Assembly: GCF_003063335.1 (NCBI RefSeq)
Contig: NZ_NERX01000003.1
Coordinates: 310,001 to 374,000 of the forward strand
Reading direction: 5' to 3'
Length of the DNA: 64,000 bases
Source of the DNA: Limnohabitans sp. MMS-10A-192
GTDB taxonomy: Bacteria > Pseudomonadota > Gammaproteobacteria > Burkholderiales > Burkholderiaceae_C
The notes beneath the pieces are model-generated. The model saw nothing but the letters and a program-made list of their open reading frames with translations. It made no database searches and was not told the origin of the DNA. Every line of letters begins with the position of its first letter. The stretch's first letter is position 1. Shown piece after piece: positions 45,744-54,844 of this stretch. Made by a program: the position numbers and the translations under genes.

Positions 45744-46427
45744 ATGCTGCAGCTTTACATCGCCAACAAGAACTACTCGTCCTGGTCCATGCGCCCCTGG
45801 GTGCTGTTGCGCCAGGCGGGCATTGCGTTTGAAGAGGTCTATGTCCGCTTCGACAGCTTTGCGCCCAACTCGCAGTTCAAGGCCACGCTCAAAGACGTCA
45901 ACCCCGTGGGCAAGGTGCCTGTGCTGGTGCACGATGGGCTGGCCATCTGGGACACCCAGGCGATTGCAGAATATGTGGCGGAGCAGTTTCCTGACAAGCT
46001 GTTGTGGCCCACTGACCGCGCCGCCCGAGCCCGCGCGCGCAGCATCTGCGCCGAAATGCACAGCGGCTTTGCAGGCCTGCGCAGCGCCTGCCCGATGAAC
46101 ATCGAGGCCCAGCTGCCCGAAATCGGAGCACTCGCCCTGCGCGACAAACCCGCCGTGCGCGCCGACCTGGAGCGCATTTGCAGCCTGTGGCGCGGCCTGC
46201 TGCAAGCGCACGGCGGCCCCATGCTGTTTGGCGACTTCAGCGTGGCCGACGCTTACTTTGCCCCGGTGGTGATGCGCCTGAAAACCTACGCCCTGCCGGT
46301 GCCTGCCGATGTGGCCGCCTACATGGACCGCGTGTGCGCCCTGCCCGGCGTGAAGGCCTGGATGGATGACGCCTTGGCCGAGCAGGATTTCATCGACTTT
46401 GAAGAGCCCTTCCGGGTGGCTCGCTGA
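45744..46427 (+). CDS. Glutathione S-transferase family protein
   Basis: A 227-aa GST. The thioredoxin-like N-terminal domain (residues 1-80; YIANKNYSSWSMRPWVLLRQ, VNPVGKVPVLVHDG) has a Ser-rich catalytic loop, and the C-terminal all-helical domain follows (LFGDFSVADAYFAPVVMRLK). The substrate is unknown. A GGGAGG ribosome site precedes the start. The cca gene begins 8 bp after it. Confidence 0.9.
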   Translation: MLQLYIANKNYSSWSMRPWVLLRQAGIAFEEVYVRFDSFAPNSQFKATLKDVNPVGKVPVLVHDGLAIWDTQAIAEYVAEQFPDKLLWPTDRAARARARSICAEMHSGFAGLRSACPMNIEAQLPEIGALALRDKPAVRADLERICSLWRGLLQAHGGPMLFGDFSVADAYFAPVVMRLKTYALPVPADVAAYMDRVCALPGVKAWMDDALAEQDFIDFEEPFRVAR

Positions 46428-46435
46428 AGGCCGCC

Positions 46436-47689
46436 ATGGAGGTTTTTGTCGTCGGCGGTGCGGTGCGCGATGCCTTGATGGGCCTGAGTGTCAACGACCG
46501 CGACTGGGTGGTGGTGGGCAGCACGCCCGAGGCCATGACCGCGCAAGGGTATGTGCCGGTGGGCAAGGATTTCCCGGTGTTTTTGCACCCGAAAAGCCGC
46601 GAGGAATACGCGCTGGCCCGCACCGAGCGCAAGACCGCCCGGGGCTACAAAGGCTTTGCGGTGCAGGCCGCGCCCGACGTCACGCTCGAAGAGGACTTGG
46701 CCCGGCGCGACCTGACCATCAATGCCATGGCCGTGCCCGAGGCCTTGGCCCATTCAGCACCCAGCACGTGGACGGGCCTGATCGTCGACCCCTATGACGG
46801 CCAGCGCGATCTGCAAGCCAAAGTGCTGCGCCATGTGACCGAGGCCTTTGCCGAAGACCCGGTGCGCATCCTGCGGCTGGCACGGTTTGCGGCGCGCTTT
46901 GCCGACTTCAGTGTGGCCGATGAAACGATGGCGCTCATGCGCCAGATGGTCGAGGGCGGCGAAGTGGACCATTTGGTGCCCGAGCGCGTATGGCAGGAGC
47001 TGGCCAAGGGGCTGATGAGCACCAAGCCTTCGCGCATGTTCGAGGTGCTGCGCGAATGCGGCGCGCTCAAAGTGTTGCTGCCCGAACTGGGCCGCCTGTG
47101 GGGCGTGCCCCAACGCGCCGAATACCACCCCGAAGTCGACACCGGCGCGCACATGATGCTGGTGATGGACATGGCCGCCCGGCTGAACACGCCGCTTTCG
47201 GTGCGCGTGGCTTGTTTGTTCCACGACCTGGGCAAAGGCAACACACCGGCCGATGTGCTGCCACGCCACATTGGGCACGAAGGGCGCAGCGTGAAGTTGT
47301 TGCTCAAGGTGTGCGATCGCCTGCGCGTGCCCCGCGACTGCAAAGAACTGGCCGAGGTGGTGGCGCGCGAGCACGGCAACATCCACCGCAGTGCTGAGTT
47401 GAACGCCGAGGCGGTGATGCGACTGCTGGAGCGCTGTGATGCGGTTCGCCAGGCCGAGCGTTTTGAACGGGTGCTGCAAGCCTGTGAATGCGATGCACGG
47501 GGGCGCTTGGGCTTGGCCGATGCGGCCTATCCACAAGCCGAGCGGCTGATGCTGGCTCAAAAAGCGGCCTTAGCGGTGGAGACGGCACCGATTGCGCAAG
47601 CCGCTGCGCAAGAAGGACTCAAAGGCCCTCAGATCGGCGAGCGGATCACGCAAGCGCGGGTGCAGGCCATTCGCCAGGTCTTGCGTTGA
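46436..47689 (+). CDS. cca: Multifunctional CCA tRNA nucleotidyltransferase
   Basis: A 417-aa enzyme adding or repairing the tRNA 3' CCA. Its N-terminal nucleotidyltransferase domain is nearly identical in pattern to E. coli Cca: VGGAVRDALMGL, catalytic NDRDWVVVGSTPEAM, ARTERKTARGYKGF, EEDLARRDLTINAMA. A C-terminal HD domain (LFHDLGKGNTP, residues ~262 on) adds phosphatase/phosphodiesterase activity. Complete. Confidence 0.96.
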   Translation: MEVFVVGGAVRDALMGLSVNDRDWVVVGSTPEAMTAQGYVPVGKDFPVFLHPKSREEYALARTERKTARGYKGFAVQAAPDVTLEEDLARRDLTINAMAVPEALAHSAPSTWTGLIVDPYDGQRDLQAKVLRHVTEAFAEDPVRILRLARFAARFADFSVADETMALMRQMVEGGEVDHLVPERVWQELAKGLMSTKPSRMFEVLRECGALKVLLPELGRLWGVPQRAEYHPEVDTGAHMMLVMDMAARLNTPLSVRVACLFHDLGKGNTPADVLPRHIGHEGRSVKLLLKVCDRLRVPRDCKELAEVVAREHGNIHRSAELNAEAVMRLLERCDAVRQAERFERVLQACECDARGRLGLADAAYPQAERLMLAQKAALAVETAPIAQAAAQEGLKGPQIGERITQARVQAIRQVLR

Positions 47690-47699
47690 TTCCGTGGGG

Positions 47700-47767
47700 G
47701 CATGGATCCCGGCTCGGGGGCCGGGATGACGATACAGATGTCACCCCGGACTTGATCCGGGGTCCAT
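47700..47767. repeat. Dispersed palindromic repeat family B
   Basis: ATGGATCCCGGCTCGGGGGC..GGGATGAC followed by TGTCACCCCGGACTTGATCC..GGGTCCAT, between cca and trxC. Confidence 0.85.
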
Positions 47768-47780
47768 CACGGACTCAGCC

Positions 47781-48227
47781 TCAAAGATGCGAACGCGCCC
47801 ACTGCGCAATGTCTGCTGCCGAGCGGAACGCACCCGCCTGTCGGGCCACTTCCTTGCCGCCCACAAACAGCGCCAGCGTGGGGATGCTGCGGATGTTGAA
47901 GCGGGCCGCGATGCCTTGCGCTTCTTCGGTGTTGAGTTTGGCCAGGCGCACTTGGGGCTCCAGCAAGGCAGCGGCTTGCTCGTAAGCCGGGGCCATCATG
48001 CGGCAAGGGCCGCACCAGGGCGCCCAAAAGTCCACAAGCACAGGCACCTGGCTGCGGCCGATGTGCTTGTCAAAGCTGGCGTCGTCCAAGGCCACGGGGT
48101 GGCCATCAAAAAGGGACTGGTGGCACTGCCCGCAATCGGGGCTGCTGCGCATATCGGCCACACGCACCCGGTTGGTGGTGTGGCAATGCGGACAAACAAT
48201 GTGCAAAGACTCGGTTGAAGTGGTCAT
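47781..48227 (-). CDS. trxC: Thioredoxin 2 (zinc-containing)
   Basis: A 148-aa cytoplasmic thioredoxin. The N-terminal zinc-ribbon CPHC..CGQC (residues ~10-33) and the active site FWAPWCGPCRMM identify TrxC. IPTLALFVGGKEV holds the cis-Pro. It reduces disulfides, especially under oxidative stress. ATG 48227 has GGGGGAA upstream; the longer frame is not needed. Convergent with cca across a repeat. Confidence 0.93.
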   Translation of the reverse strand: MTTSTESLHIVCPHCHTTNRVRVADMRSSPDCGQCHQSLFDGHPVALDDASFDKHIGRSQVPVLVDFWAPWCGPCRMMAPAYEQAAALLEPQVRLAKLNTEEAQGIAARFNIRSIPTLALFVGGKEVARQAGAFRSAADIAQWARSHL

Positions 48228-48317
48228 GAATTCCCCCTGTGTTTCATCACATCTGGGGGCCATGGCCTGCGGTTCAAGAGTCCCATGCGAAGGACGGCTG
48301 CCAAACCGTCCACCCCA

Positions 48318-48572
48318 TCAGCGTGGGGTGCGTGGGGTCATGGGTGGGCGACCGGCCAGGTGACGGAAGCTGATGCGGCCTTTGCTCAAGTCATAAGGCG
48401 ACAGTTCCAGGGTCACGCGGTCACCGGCCAAAATGCGGATGTGGTTCTTGCGCATCTTGCCTGCCGAGTAAGCGATCAGCTGGTGACCGTTGTCCAGGGT
48501 CACACGGAAACGCGTGTCGGGCAACACTTCGTTGACCACGCCCATCAATTCAATCAGTTCTTCTTTAGCCAT
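48318..48572 (-). CDS. infA: Translation initiation factor IF-1 (long paralogue)
   Basis: An 84-aa IF-1, an S1-like OB fold binding the 30S A site. Its core is [53 protein letters not shown]. It has a ~10-residue C-terminal extension ([13 protein letters not shown]) beyond the usual 72 aa, as in the second IF-1 of Burkholderiales; the primary copy is normally in the ribosomal operon. It starts 14 bp after a small unknown gene. Confidence 0.93.
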   Translation of the reverse strand: MAKEELIELMGVVNEVLPDTRFRVTLDNGHQLIAYSAGKMRKNHIRILAGDRVTLELSPYDLSKGRISFRHLAGRPPMTPRTPR

Positions 48573-48586
48573 TTAAAACGTCTTTC

Positions 48587-48838
48587 TCAAAACAGAATCG
48601 GTTTGGTCGTCTGACGCTCGACCCAGAGCACGCCTTCGTCGAGGGCGTATTGGCTGGCAGCGGCAGGCGTTGCAAATTCGGGCACAAACCGCATCACGCG
48701 GTCGGTGCTGGCGCTTCCACGGCCACTGGCCACGGACACTTGCGCGCCAAAAGCCCCATTGGGCAGCGCCCGGGAGCAAGGTTGGATTCGGTACTTGCCC
48801 ATCGAAATGGACTTGTGAAAACAATGGTGAATCGACAT
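48587..48838 (-). CDS. Small unknown protein upstream of infA
   Basis: An 83-aa protein with RIQPCSRALPNGAFGAQVSV, MRFVPEFATPAAASQYALDE and ending LWVERQTTKPILF. No membrane segment. I do not recognise a family by name. An internal ATG at 48802 would remove 12 residues and start MGKYRIQPC, which looks like the conserved part; no ribosome site decides. It lies 14 bp from infA and is probably cotranscribed. Confidence 0.6.
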   Translation of the reverse strand: MSIHHCFHKSISMGKYRIQPCSRALPNGAFGAQVSVASGRGSASTDRVMRFVPEFATPAAASQYALDEGVLWVERQTTKPILF

Positions 48839-49320
48839 GGATTTTATCTAACGGAAGTCTGGCCGCTTTTCCTGCCTCTTTCGGGCGGTCTCGCGGCGCG
48901 GGATTTGGCATGTCCTGGTGCCAAAAACGCCTCCGATAAATCCACTGGGAGTGGACCACAGCGCACCGTGCAGAGGTGCATCAAAAGGAAGCAAAAAATC
49001 GTCTGGGCCCAGCTGTAAAAGCATGGCGGGCGATGAGCACAGTGGAGGACAAGACTGGCATCCCTCTGCCGGGATGCGCTATCGGCTCGCGAAGAGCTAG
49101 ATGGGCATAAGTCGCCAATGGCGTGTCGCACTGTAACACGTTCGGGTCTGGCTTGCTTTTGTGGCAGGTGTCAACGACAGATGTGGGGCAGCGGGAAGGC
49201 GCGCAGATGGATCCCGGATCAAGTCCGGGATGACATTTAAAAGCTAGGGATGACATTTAAAGGTGCTGTACAGCATTTGTCATCCCGGCCCCCGAGCCGG
49301 GATCCATCACCGCACCACCA
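48839..49320. other. Gene-free gap with family B repeats
   Basis: About 480 bp with no credible gene. A small hairpin GCATCCC-N6-GGGATGC lies at 49058-49077. Family B repeats occupy 49205-49313 (ATGGATCCCGGATCAAGTCC.., two GGGATGACATTTAAA tandem ends, and TGTCATCCCGGCCCCCGAGC..). The promoter of the infA pair presumably lies in the left part. Confidence 0.55.
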
Positions 49321-49515
49321 TCACAGCCACTTGGCAATAGCGGCTGCCAGCATACTCAGCAGCAAGGTGCTGGTGATCGGGATGAACCATTCGCGCCCGA
49401 ACAGGCGAAAGCGGAAATCGCCCGGCAAACGGCCAAAGCCCAGCTTTTGCAGCCAAGACTGCAGGCCACTGAAGATGATCAGGGCCAGAAAAACGACGAT
49501 GAGCCAACGAAACAT
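49321..49515 (-). CDS. DUF2905 family small membrane protein
   Basis: A 64-aa protein with two membrane segments (WLIVVFLALIIFSGL and the C-terminal TSTLLLSMLAAAIAKWL), between them the family signature LGFGRLPGDFRF.. FGREWFIPI. This matches DUF2905, tiny inner-membrane proteins of unknown role. It follows the MidA-like gene by 18 bp. Confidence 0.9.
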   Translation of the reverse strand: MFRWLIVVFLALIIFSGLQSWLQKLGFGRLPGDFRFRLFGREWFIPITSTLLLSMLAAAIAKWL

Positions 49516-49533
49516 GTGTTGCCTTGAAGCGGT

Positions 49534-50649
49534 TTACAGCCGGTGCGACCGGTCACCCCGGTCAAACCCTTGTGCGGCCCAATCGCCCGAGGTGGCCAGG
49601 CCGATCACCTTGAACAGCTCACCCATCTCGTGCTCGTTGACCAGGCGCTGGGCCTGGCTGCGCTCGGCCAAAGAGGCCTCAGCCATGCGTTCGGCCAGGC
49701 CCAGGTTGAGCAAGAACCAGGCTTGGCAGGTGTAGCCCAACACTTCGAGCCCGGCGTTCTGTGCAGCCAGCGCCACGCCGGTGAAGTTGACGTGGGCGGT
49801 GATGTCTTTCTGGCCCACGGCCACAAGCGGGTCGTCATCGGCCTGGTGCAGTTGGTGGCACATGACGGTGCCCATGTGGCGCTGGGGGTGAAAGTATTCG
49901 CCCTCGGGAAAGCCATAGTCCAGAAAAAACGCCGCGCCGCCCCGGCCCGCCTTGAGCCGTTCGGCCAAACTGGCGATGAAGGCTTCAGCTTGTGGGTGGA
50001 TTTCGGTCAGGTAATCGTGCTCGCCCTCGATGTCCATCGGTGGGCGCAAATCGGTGGGGCGGTCTTGCCAGGCAAAGGCCCTGCCCTCACCCTCGCCAGT
50101 GCTGACCACGCCGCGCTCATGCCAGACGCCGCCTGTGCGCTGCAAGAGCTGCACGGGCATGGCGTCGAGCACCTCGTTGCCCACCACCACGCCTTCGATG
50201 ACATCGGGCCACGCGTCGAGCCAGCGGACTTTGTCCGCGTATTTCAGCAAGGTGTCGGCTTGTCGGGCACGCAAAGTGCCCGACAAATCGATGATGGTGT
50301 AGCGGCCAACCGCATCGCCCAAGGCGTCGAGCAATTGCAAGGCCAGGGCACCGGTGCCCGCGCCAAATTCCCAGACATCTTGCGTGCCTGTGACTTGCAA
50401 GGCCTGGCGCAGCTGCACCGCCAAGGTGTGTCCAAACAGGGGCGACAAACCGGGCGCGGTCACAAAATCGCTGCCCGAAGACGGCATAGCGCCGAACTTT
50501 TGCAAGGCGTTGGTGTAGTAACCCAGACCCGGCTCGTAGAGGGCCATGGCCATGAAGCGGTCAAAGCCCATCCAGCCGCCCGCTTGCGCGATGGCTTGGT
50601 GGATGCGTGGGGTCAATTCGGAAGGGGGGTTGATGTTCGGCGTAGACAC
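49534..50649 (-). CDS. MidA/NDUFAF7-like SAM-dependent methyltransferase
   Basis: A 371-aa protein of COG1565. Signature blocks are MALYEPGLGYYTNALQKFGA, DFVTAPGLSPLFG, SAM motif DVWEFGAGTGALALQLLDAL, VVVGNEVLDAMPVQLL and AFFLDYGFPEGEYF. The mitochondrial homologue NDUFAF7 symmetrically dimethylates an arginine of complex I; the bacterial target is not known. Divergent from the pteridine SDR operon. Confidence 0.9.
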   Translation of the reverse strand: MSTPNINPPSELTPRIHQAIAQAGGWMGFDRFMAMALYEPGLGYYTNALQKFGAMPSSGSDFVTAPGLSPLFGHTLAVQLRQALQVTGTQDVWEFGAGTGALALQLLDALGDAVGRYTIIDLSGTLRARQADTLLKYADKVRWLDAWPDVIEGVVVGNEVLDAMPVQLLQRTGGVWHERGVVSTGEGEGRAFAWQDRPTDLRPPMDIEGEHDYLTEIHPQAEAFIASLAERLKAGRGGAAFFLDYGFPEGEYFHPQRHMGTVMCHQLHQADDDPLVAVGQKDITAHVNFTGVALAAQNAGLEVLGYTCQAWFLLNLGLAERMAEASLAERSQAQRLVNEHEMGELFKVIGLATSGDWAAQGFDRGDRSHRL

Positions 50650-50742
50650 GCGGTGATTGTCGCCGAAGGTGTTCGGGGTTTGAGAGGGGCGCCAAGTCCG
50701 AATTCATGGCTTGCCCGATAATTGACGGTTTGCTTGACCTGC

Positions 50743-50811
50743 TGTCATGCCCGGCTTGACCCGGCATCCCTGGTTGAACAAGCATGGACCCTGGACCCAA
50801 GTCCGGGGTCA
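50743..50811. repeat. Dispersed palindromic repeat family B, diverged copy
   Basis: TGTCATGCCCGGCTTGACCC and ATGGACCCTGGACCCAAGTC..GGGTCACA flank a short spacer, in the divergent promoter region upstream of the SDR gene. Confidence 0.75.
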
Positions 50812-50843
50812 CAAAAAACAGCCAAAACCAACCATCTTCTTCC

Positions 50844-51617
50844 ATGAAACAAGTTCTGGTCACCGGAGGCGCTCACCGCCTGGGCGCAGAGATCGTTCGC
50901 CAATTTGCGGCGGCGGGCTGGCGCGTGTGGTGCCATTACCAACGCTCAGCCGATGCGGCCAAGGCACTGCAGGCTGAGCTGCAGGCTGCTGGGGGCCATG
51001 TCGAATGCGTGCAAGCCGACTTGGCGCAAAGCACCGACGTCGAGCGCATGATGGCCCACATCACGCAGACCACCGGGCCACTCGACTGCCTGGTGAACAA
51101 CGCGTCGCTGTTCGAGCCCGATGAAGGCACTGACATGGACTTGCCCGGTGCGCGCCAACAACTTGAAGTGAATTTGATCGCGCCCATGACGCTGGCTTCG
51201 CTCATGGCCCGGCAAAGTGCCCCTGACGCGGCCCCCGGCCAGCGCAGCGTGGTCCACATCCTGGACCAGAAGGTGTTCAACCTGAACCCGGACTATTTTT
51301 CGTACACGGTGTCCAAACTGGCATTGGAGCGCGCTGTGGCCTTGCAAGCCCAAGCCCTGGCCCCCTTGCGCGTGTGCGGCGTGGCCCCGGGCCTGATGTT
51401 TTTGAGCGGCCCGCAAACCCAAGACAACTTTGACCGCGCCAGCCGCGTGAACCTGCTGCGCGAGCCGATTGACCCGGCGCAGGTGGCCGCCACCTGCCTG
51501 TTTTTGGCACAGAACCCTTGCATCACCGGAACCACCGTCTGCGTGGACAACGGCCAACACTTGGTGCCTTTGGCGCGGGACGTGATGTTTTTGGCCGACA
51601 CGAAAGATGCCTCATGA
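50844..51617 (+). CDS. Short-chain dehydrogenase, probable pteridine reductase (FolM-like)
   Basis: A 257-aa SDR. Its NADPH motif is TGGAHRLGAEI, with NNASLF and the YxxxK pair in SYTVSKLALERAV; the Ser of the triad appears shifted (HILDQKVFNLNPDYFSY), as in pteridine reductases of the PTR1/FolM kind. It starts an operon with two dihydroneopterin-aldolase-like genes, overlapping the first by 4 bp, which supports a dihydrofolate/dihydromonapterin reductase role. The substrate is inferred. Confidence 0.82.
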   Translation: MKQVLVTGGAHRLGAEIVRQFAAAGWRVWCHYQRSADAAKALQAELQAAGGHVECVQADLAQSTDVERMMAHITQTTGPLDCLVNNASLFEPDEGTDMDLPGARQQLEVNLIAPMTLASLMARQSAPDAAPGQRSVVHILDQKVFNLNPDYFSYTVSKLALERAVALQAQALAPLRVCGVAPGLMFLSGPQTQDNFDRASRVNLLREPIDPAQVAATCLFLAQNPCITGTTVCVDNGQHLVPLARDVMFLADTKDAS

Positions 51618-52009
51618 GCGATGTTCTGACGCAATTGGCCCTCAACTGCCGCCGCCTGTTTTTGCGCAACCACATGGTGGACGTGCGCATTGGCGCGCAC
51701 GACTTTGAAAAGCTCGGTCCCCAGCGCATCGTCTTCAATGTGGAACTGTTCGTGCCCTACAGCGCGTCCACCCCCACACAGGACGACCTGGCCGAGGTGG
51801 TGGACTACGACTTCATCCGCGAGGTGATTGCCCGCCGTGTGGCCCGGTGCCACATCGTGCTGCAAGAGACTTTGTGTGACGACCTGATGCGCGAGCTGAT
51901 CGCGCACCCGCAGGTGCAGGCGGTGCGCCTGTCAAGCTGCAAACCCGATGTGTACCCGGACTGCGAAGCCGTCGGGGTTGAAATTTTCCAAATCAAACCC
52001 GCGCCATGA
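51614..52009 (+). CDS. folB: Dihydroneopterin aldolase/epimerase family protein, copy 1
   Basis: A 131-aa protein of the FolB/FolX family. The residues used by FolB are present: Glu after IGAHDF, Tyr in VVDYDFI, Glu in LQETLCDD and Lys in SSCKPDVYPDCEAVGVEI. FolB makes 6-hydroxymethyl-dihydropterin for folate; FolX epimerises dihydroneopterin triphosphate. Which one this is cannot be told. It overlaps the SDR gene upstream and the second copy downstream by 4 bp each. Confidence 0.85.
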   Translation: MSDVLTQLALNCRRLFLRNHMVDVRIGAHDFEKLGPQRIVFNVELFVPYSASTPTQDDLAEVVDYDFIREVIARRVARCHIVLQETLCDDLMRELIAHPQVQAVRLSSCKPDVYPDCEAVGVEIFQIKPAP

Positions 52010-52377
52010 AAACACCCGCAGGACACCAAACTTTGGAGCTGACCGGTTTGCGCTTTGACGCCAACCTGGGCATCCTCGAGCACGAAAAAACCGACCCGCA
52101 ACCGATTCAGGTCGATGCCGAACTGAACCTGGGCACGCAGCCCCTGCTGCCCAGCGACGACGACATCCACCATGTGTTGGACTACCGCAAGGTGCGCAAA
52201 ATCATCATCGATGAATGCACCGCCGAGCACATCAACCTGCTGGAAACACTGATCGGCAAAGTCTCGAACCGCCTGATGCAGTTGCCCGGCGTGTTGGGTG
52301 TGCGCGTCAAGATTGCCAAACTTGAAATTTTTGAAGACTGCGAAGTGGCCATTCGCATGGAAACCGGACAGTGGTGA
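52006..52377 (+). CDS. Dihydroneopterin aldolase/epimerase family protein, copy 2
   Basis: A 123-aa second FolB/FolX-like protein, only distantly similar to copy 1. It keeps Glu in [10 protein letters not shown], Tyr in VLDYRKVRK, Glu in LLETLIGKV and Lys in [17 protein letters not shown]; the SKP of copy 1 is AKL here. Tandem paralogues plus an SDR suggest that one serves folate and the other a second pterin such as monapterin. This is inference. Confidence 0.8.
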   Translation: MKTPAGHQTLELTGLRFDANLGILEHEKTDPQPIQVDAELNLGTQPLLPSDDDIHHVLDYRKVRKIIIDECTAEHINLLETLIGKVSNRLMQLPGVLGVRVKIAKLEIFEDCEVAIRMETGQW

Positions 52378-52382
52378 ACCTC

Positions 52383-53321
52383 ATGAACACAGACACAGCA
52401 GCAGACAACGCATGGGTACAAGCGCAAGCCGAATCAGAGGCTGCCAAAGCCGTCAAGATCGAACGCGAAACCCACAAGCTCGAAAAACGCCTGTGCCGCC
52501 AGATGGGCCAGGCCATCAGTGACTTCAACCTGATCGAAGCGGGCGACCGCATCATGGTCTGCATGTCGGGAGGCAAAGACAGCTACGGCATGCTCGACAT
52601 CTTGCTCAAGATGAAGGCCCGCGCCCCGGTGGACTTTGAGTTGGTCGCGGTCAACCTGGACCAAAAGCAGCCGGGTTTCCCTGACCACATCCTGCCTGCC
52701 TACCTCAAAGAGCTGGGGGTGGAGTACCACATCGAGACGCAAGACACGTATTCGATCGTGAAGGACAAGATCCCCGAAGGCAAGACCATGTGCAGCCTGT
52801 GCAGTCGTCTGCGTCGAGGCATTTTGTACCGCGTCGCACGCGAGCTCAAATGCAACAAGTTGGCGCTCGGCCACCACCGGGACGACATGCTGCAGACCTT
52901 CTTTTTGAACATGTTCTTTGGCGGCAAGCTCAAGGGCATGCCGCCTAAGCTGGTCAGCGACAACGGCGAGTTCATGGTGATCCGCCCACTGGCCTATGTG
53001 GCCGAAACCGATCTGATCCGTTGGGCAGAGCACCGACAGTTCCCCATCATTCCGTGCACCCTGTGTGGCAGCCAGGAAAACCTGCAACGCCTGCAGGTGG
53101 GCAACATGCTGCGCGAGTGGCAAAAAAAGCACCCCGGTCGCATTGAAAACATGTTTGCGGCTTTGCAAAATGTGGTGCCCTCGCATTTGATGGATGCCAA
53201 GCTGCACGGCTTCAAAGACCTGAAGATCACCGGCATCGCCGACGAGGCGGGCGACAAGGCTTTTGACGAAGAAGAGTTCAAGGAAGCTTCCTTGCCCGGC
53301 ATTCAGGTCATCTCGATGTGA
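52383..53321 (+). CDS. ttcA: tRNA 2-thiocytidine(32) synthetase TtcA
   Basis: A 312-aa enzyme thiolating cytidine 32 of tRNA. It has the PP-loop [15 protein letters not shown] and the paired CxxC motifs ([12 protein letters not shown] and [11 protein letters not shown]) that hold a [4Fe-4S] cluster, plus [20 protein letters not shown]. It starts at ATG 52383, 5 bp after the second FolB-like gene, and so is part of the same transcript. Confidence 0.95.
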   Translation: MNTDTAADNAWVQAQAESEAAKAVKIERETHKLEKRLCRQMGQAISDFNLIEAGDRIMVCMSGGKDSYGMLDILLKMKARAPVDFELVAVNLDQKQPGFPDHILPAYLKELGVEYHIETQDTYSIVKDKIPEGKTMCSLCSRLRRGILYRVARELKCNKLALGHHRDDMLQTFFLNMFFGGKLKGMPPKLVSDNGEFMVIRPLAYVAETDLIRWAEHRQFPIIPCTLCGSQENLQRLQVGNMLREWQKKHPGRIENMFAALQNVVPSHLMDAKLHGFKDLKITGIADEAGDKAFDEEEFKEASLPGIQVISM

Positions 53322-53338
53322 TCCTCAGGAGTCTGATC

Positions 53339-53962
53339 ATGCACAAAGGATTGCGGCGTATTTCTCTGGCCATGGCCGCACTGGTGTTGAGCCTGTTGAC
53401 GGGCTGCGCCACGGTGCGTCTGATCGACAGCGATGTGGTGTCGGTGGCCGCAGCCCCTGCGGGCATGAGCCTGCAAGGCGCCAAATACCGCTTTGAGCGC
53501 CTGCCCTCGCAGGCCAACAACCCCGAAGCGGGCCTGGCCGAACAGCAAGCGCAAGCGGCCATGACAGCGGTGGGCTTGGTGCGTGACGATGCGAATGCGC
53601 AGCTCAGCGTGCTGGTGGGCTTTGCGGGAACGCAGTACCTGGCCGATCCTTGGGGCCGCCCTTTGCCACCGGGAGCCTGGTCGCCTTTTTACGGCAGCAT
53701 TTCCATGGGGCGAGGCATCGGCCCCAACGTGGGTCTGGGCATGGGCATGCGCTTTCCGCCCCCCACACATTACCGCCGCGAAGTCAGCCTGATCATGCGC
53801 GACTTGAGATCCGGCCAAGTGGTCTATGAAACCCGCGCCACGCACGATGGCCCTTGGAACGACAGCGCGCAGCTGTTTGCCACGCTGTTTCAGGCCGCCA
53901 TGGCCAACTTCCCGAACCCGCCCGCTGGTTTGCGCCGGGTGAACATCGAAATCCCCCGCTGA
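53339..53962 (+). CDS. DUF4136-type lipoprotein
   Basis: A 207-aa outer-membrane or periplasmic lipoprotein (lipobox LLTGCATVRL). The mature part (KYRFERLPSQANNPEAGLAE, DDANAQLSVLVGFAG, PTHYRREVSLIMRDLRSGQV, VYETRATHDGPWND) matches the DUF4136 pattern. It has AGGAG eight bases before the start. The function is unknown. It sits between ttcA and a phosphatase on the same strand. Confidence 0.8.
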   Translation: MHKGLRRISLAMAALVLSLLTGCATVRLIDSDVVSVAAAPAGMSLQGAKYRFERLPSQANNPEAGLAEQQAQAAMTAVGLVRDDANAQLSVLVGFAGTQYLADPWGRPLPPGAWSPFYGSISMGRGIGPNVGLGMGMRFPPPTHYRREVSLIMRDLRSGQVVYETRATHDGPWNDSAQLFATLFQAAMANFPNPPAGLRRVNIEIPR

Positions 53963-53983
53963 ATTTTCTGGACACCGCCTCGC

Positions 53984-54628
53984 ATGGACGCCACTCGCAT
54001 TCTGGCCATTCGCCACGGAGAAACCGCCTGGAACGTGGACACCCGACTGCAGGGTCACTTGGACATTCCGCTCAACGAAGTGGGTTTGCAACAAGCCGCG
54101 CACCTGAGCCAAGCCTTGGTGCAAAGTGAAGCCATCGATGCGGTGTATGCCAGCGACTTGTCACGCGCCCACACCACCGCCAGCGCGATTGCCCAGGCCA
54201 TGGGCCAATCGGTCACGGCACACCCCGGCTTGCGCGAGCGGCACTTTGGCGCTTTTCAGGGCCGCACATTTGCCGAGATCGAGGCCGAGTTGCCGGACGA
54301 TGCCTGGCACTGGCGCAAACGCACGCCCGAGTGGGCGCCACCAGACGGCGGTGAATCCTTGATCGTGCTGCGCGAACGCATTTTGAACACCGTGGACGAA
54401 TTGGCCGCACGCCACCGGGGCCAGCAAATCGTGATGGTCGCGCACGGCGGCGTGATGGACATCCTCTACCGCGCCGCCACCCGCCTGGACCTGCAGGCGC
54501 CGCGCACCTGGCAGCTGACCAACACTGCCGTCAACCGCCTGCTGTGGACACCACAGGGCCTGTCGCTGGTGGGCTGGGGCGACACCTCGCACCTGGATGC
54601 GGTGGGCAAGGACGAGACGAGCGCCTGA
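53984..54628 (+). CDS. Histidine phosphatase family protein
   Basis: A 214-aa member of the phosphoglycerate-mutase/CobC superfamily. The phospho-histidine motif is LAIRHGETAWNVDTRLQG near the N-terminus; ASDLSRAHTTASAIAQAMG, PDGGESLIVLRERI and VMVAHGGVMDILYR complete the active site. The substrate is not determined. It follows the DUF4136 gene by 21 bp. Confidence 0.9.
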   Translation: MDATRILAIRHGETAWNVDTRLQGHLDIPLNEVGLQQAAHLSQALVQSEAIDAVYASDLSRAHTTASAIAQAMGQSVTAHPGLRERHFGAFQGRTFAEIEAELPDDAWHWRKRTPEWAPPDGGESLIVLRERILNTVDELAARHRGQQIVMVAHGGVMDILYRAATRLDLQAPRTWQLTNTAVNRLLWTPQGLSLVGWGDTSHLDAVGKDETSA

Positions 54629-54650
54629 GCGGCGCGACGACAGATACCTC

Positions 54651-54757
54651 GTCATTGCGAGCGCAGCGTGGCAATCCAGCTGCTGAGGACGCGCAAGCGC
54701 CAGAGCCTTTGCCAACGCCCTAACTGGATTGCCGCGTCGCAAGCTCCTCGCAATGAC
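54651..54757. repeat. Dispersed repeat family A, inverted pair
   Basis: GTCATTGCGAGCGCAGCGTG..GCAATCCAG at 54651-54680 faces CTGGATTGCCGCGTCGCAAG..CGCAATGAC at 54724-54757, between the phosphatase gene and ruvB. Confidence 0.85.
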
Positions 54758-54844
54758 CTCTGTCAGGAATGACCGGCCGCGATGGCCACTTTGAGGGTCA
54801 GGGCCTCGTCATGGCGCCCTTGAAAGCCGATGCCTCGCGGCGGC

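Noticed and set aside
48839..49131. Possible small genes of 60-95 aa upstream of infA
   Set aside because: No ribosome sites, no recognisable composition and frames on both strands open by chance in GC-rich DNA.
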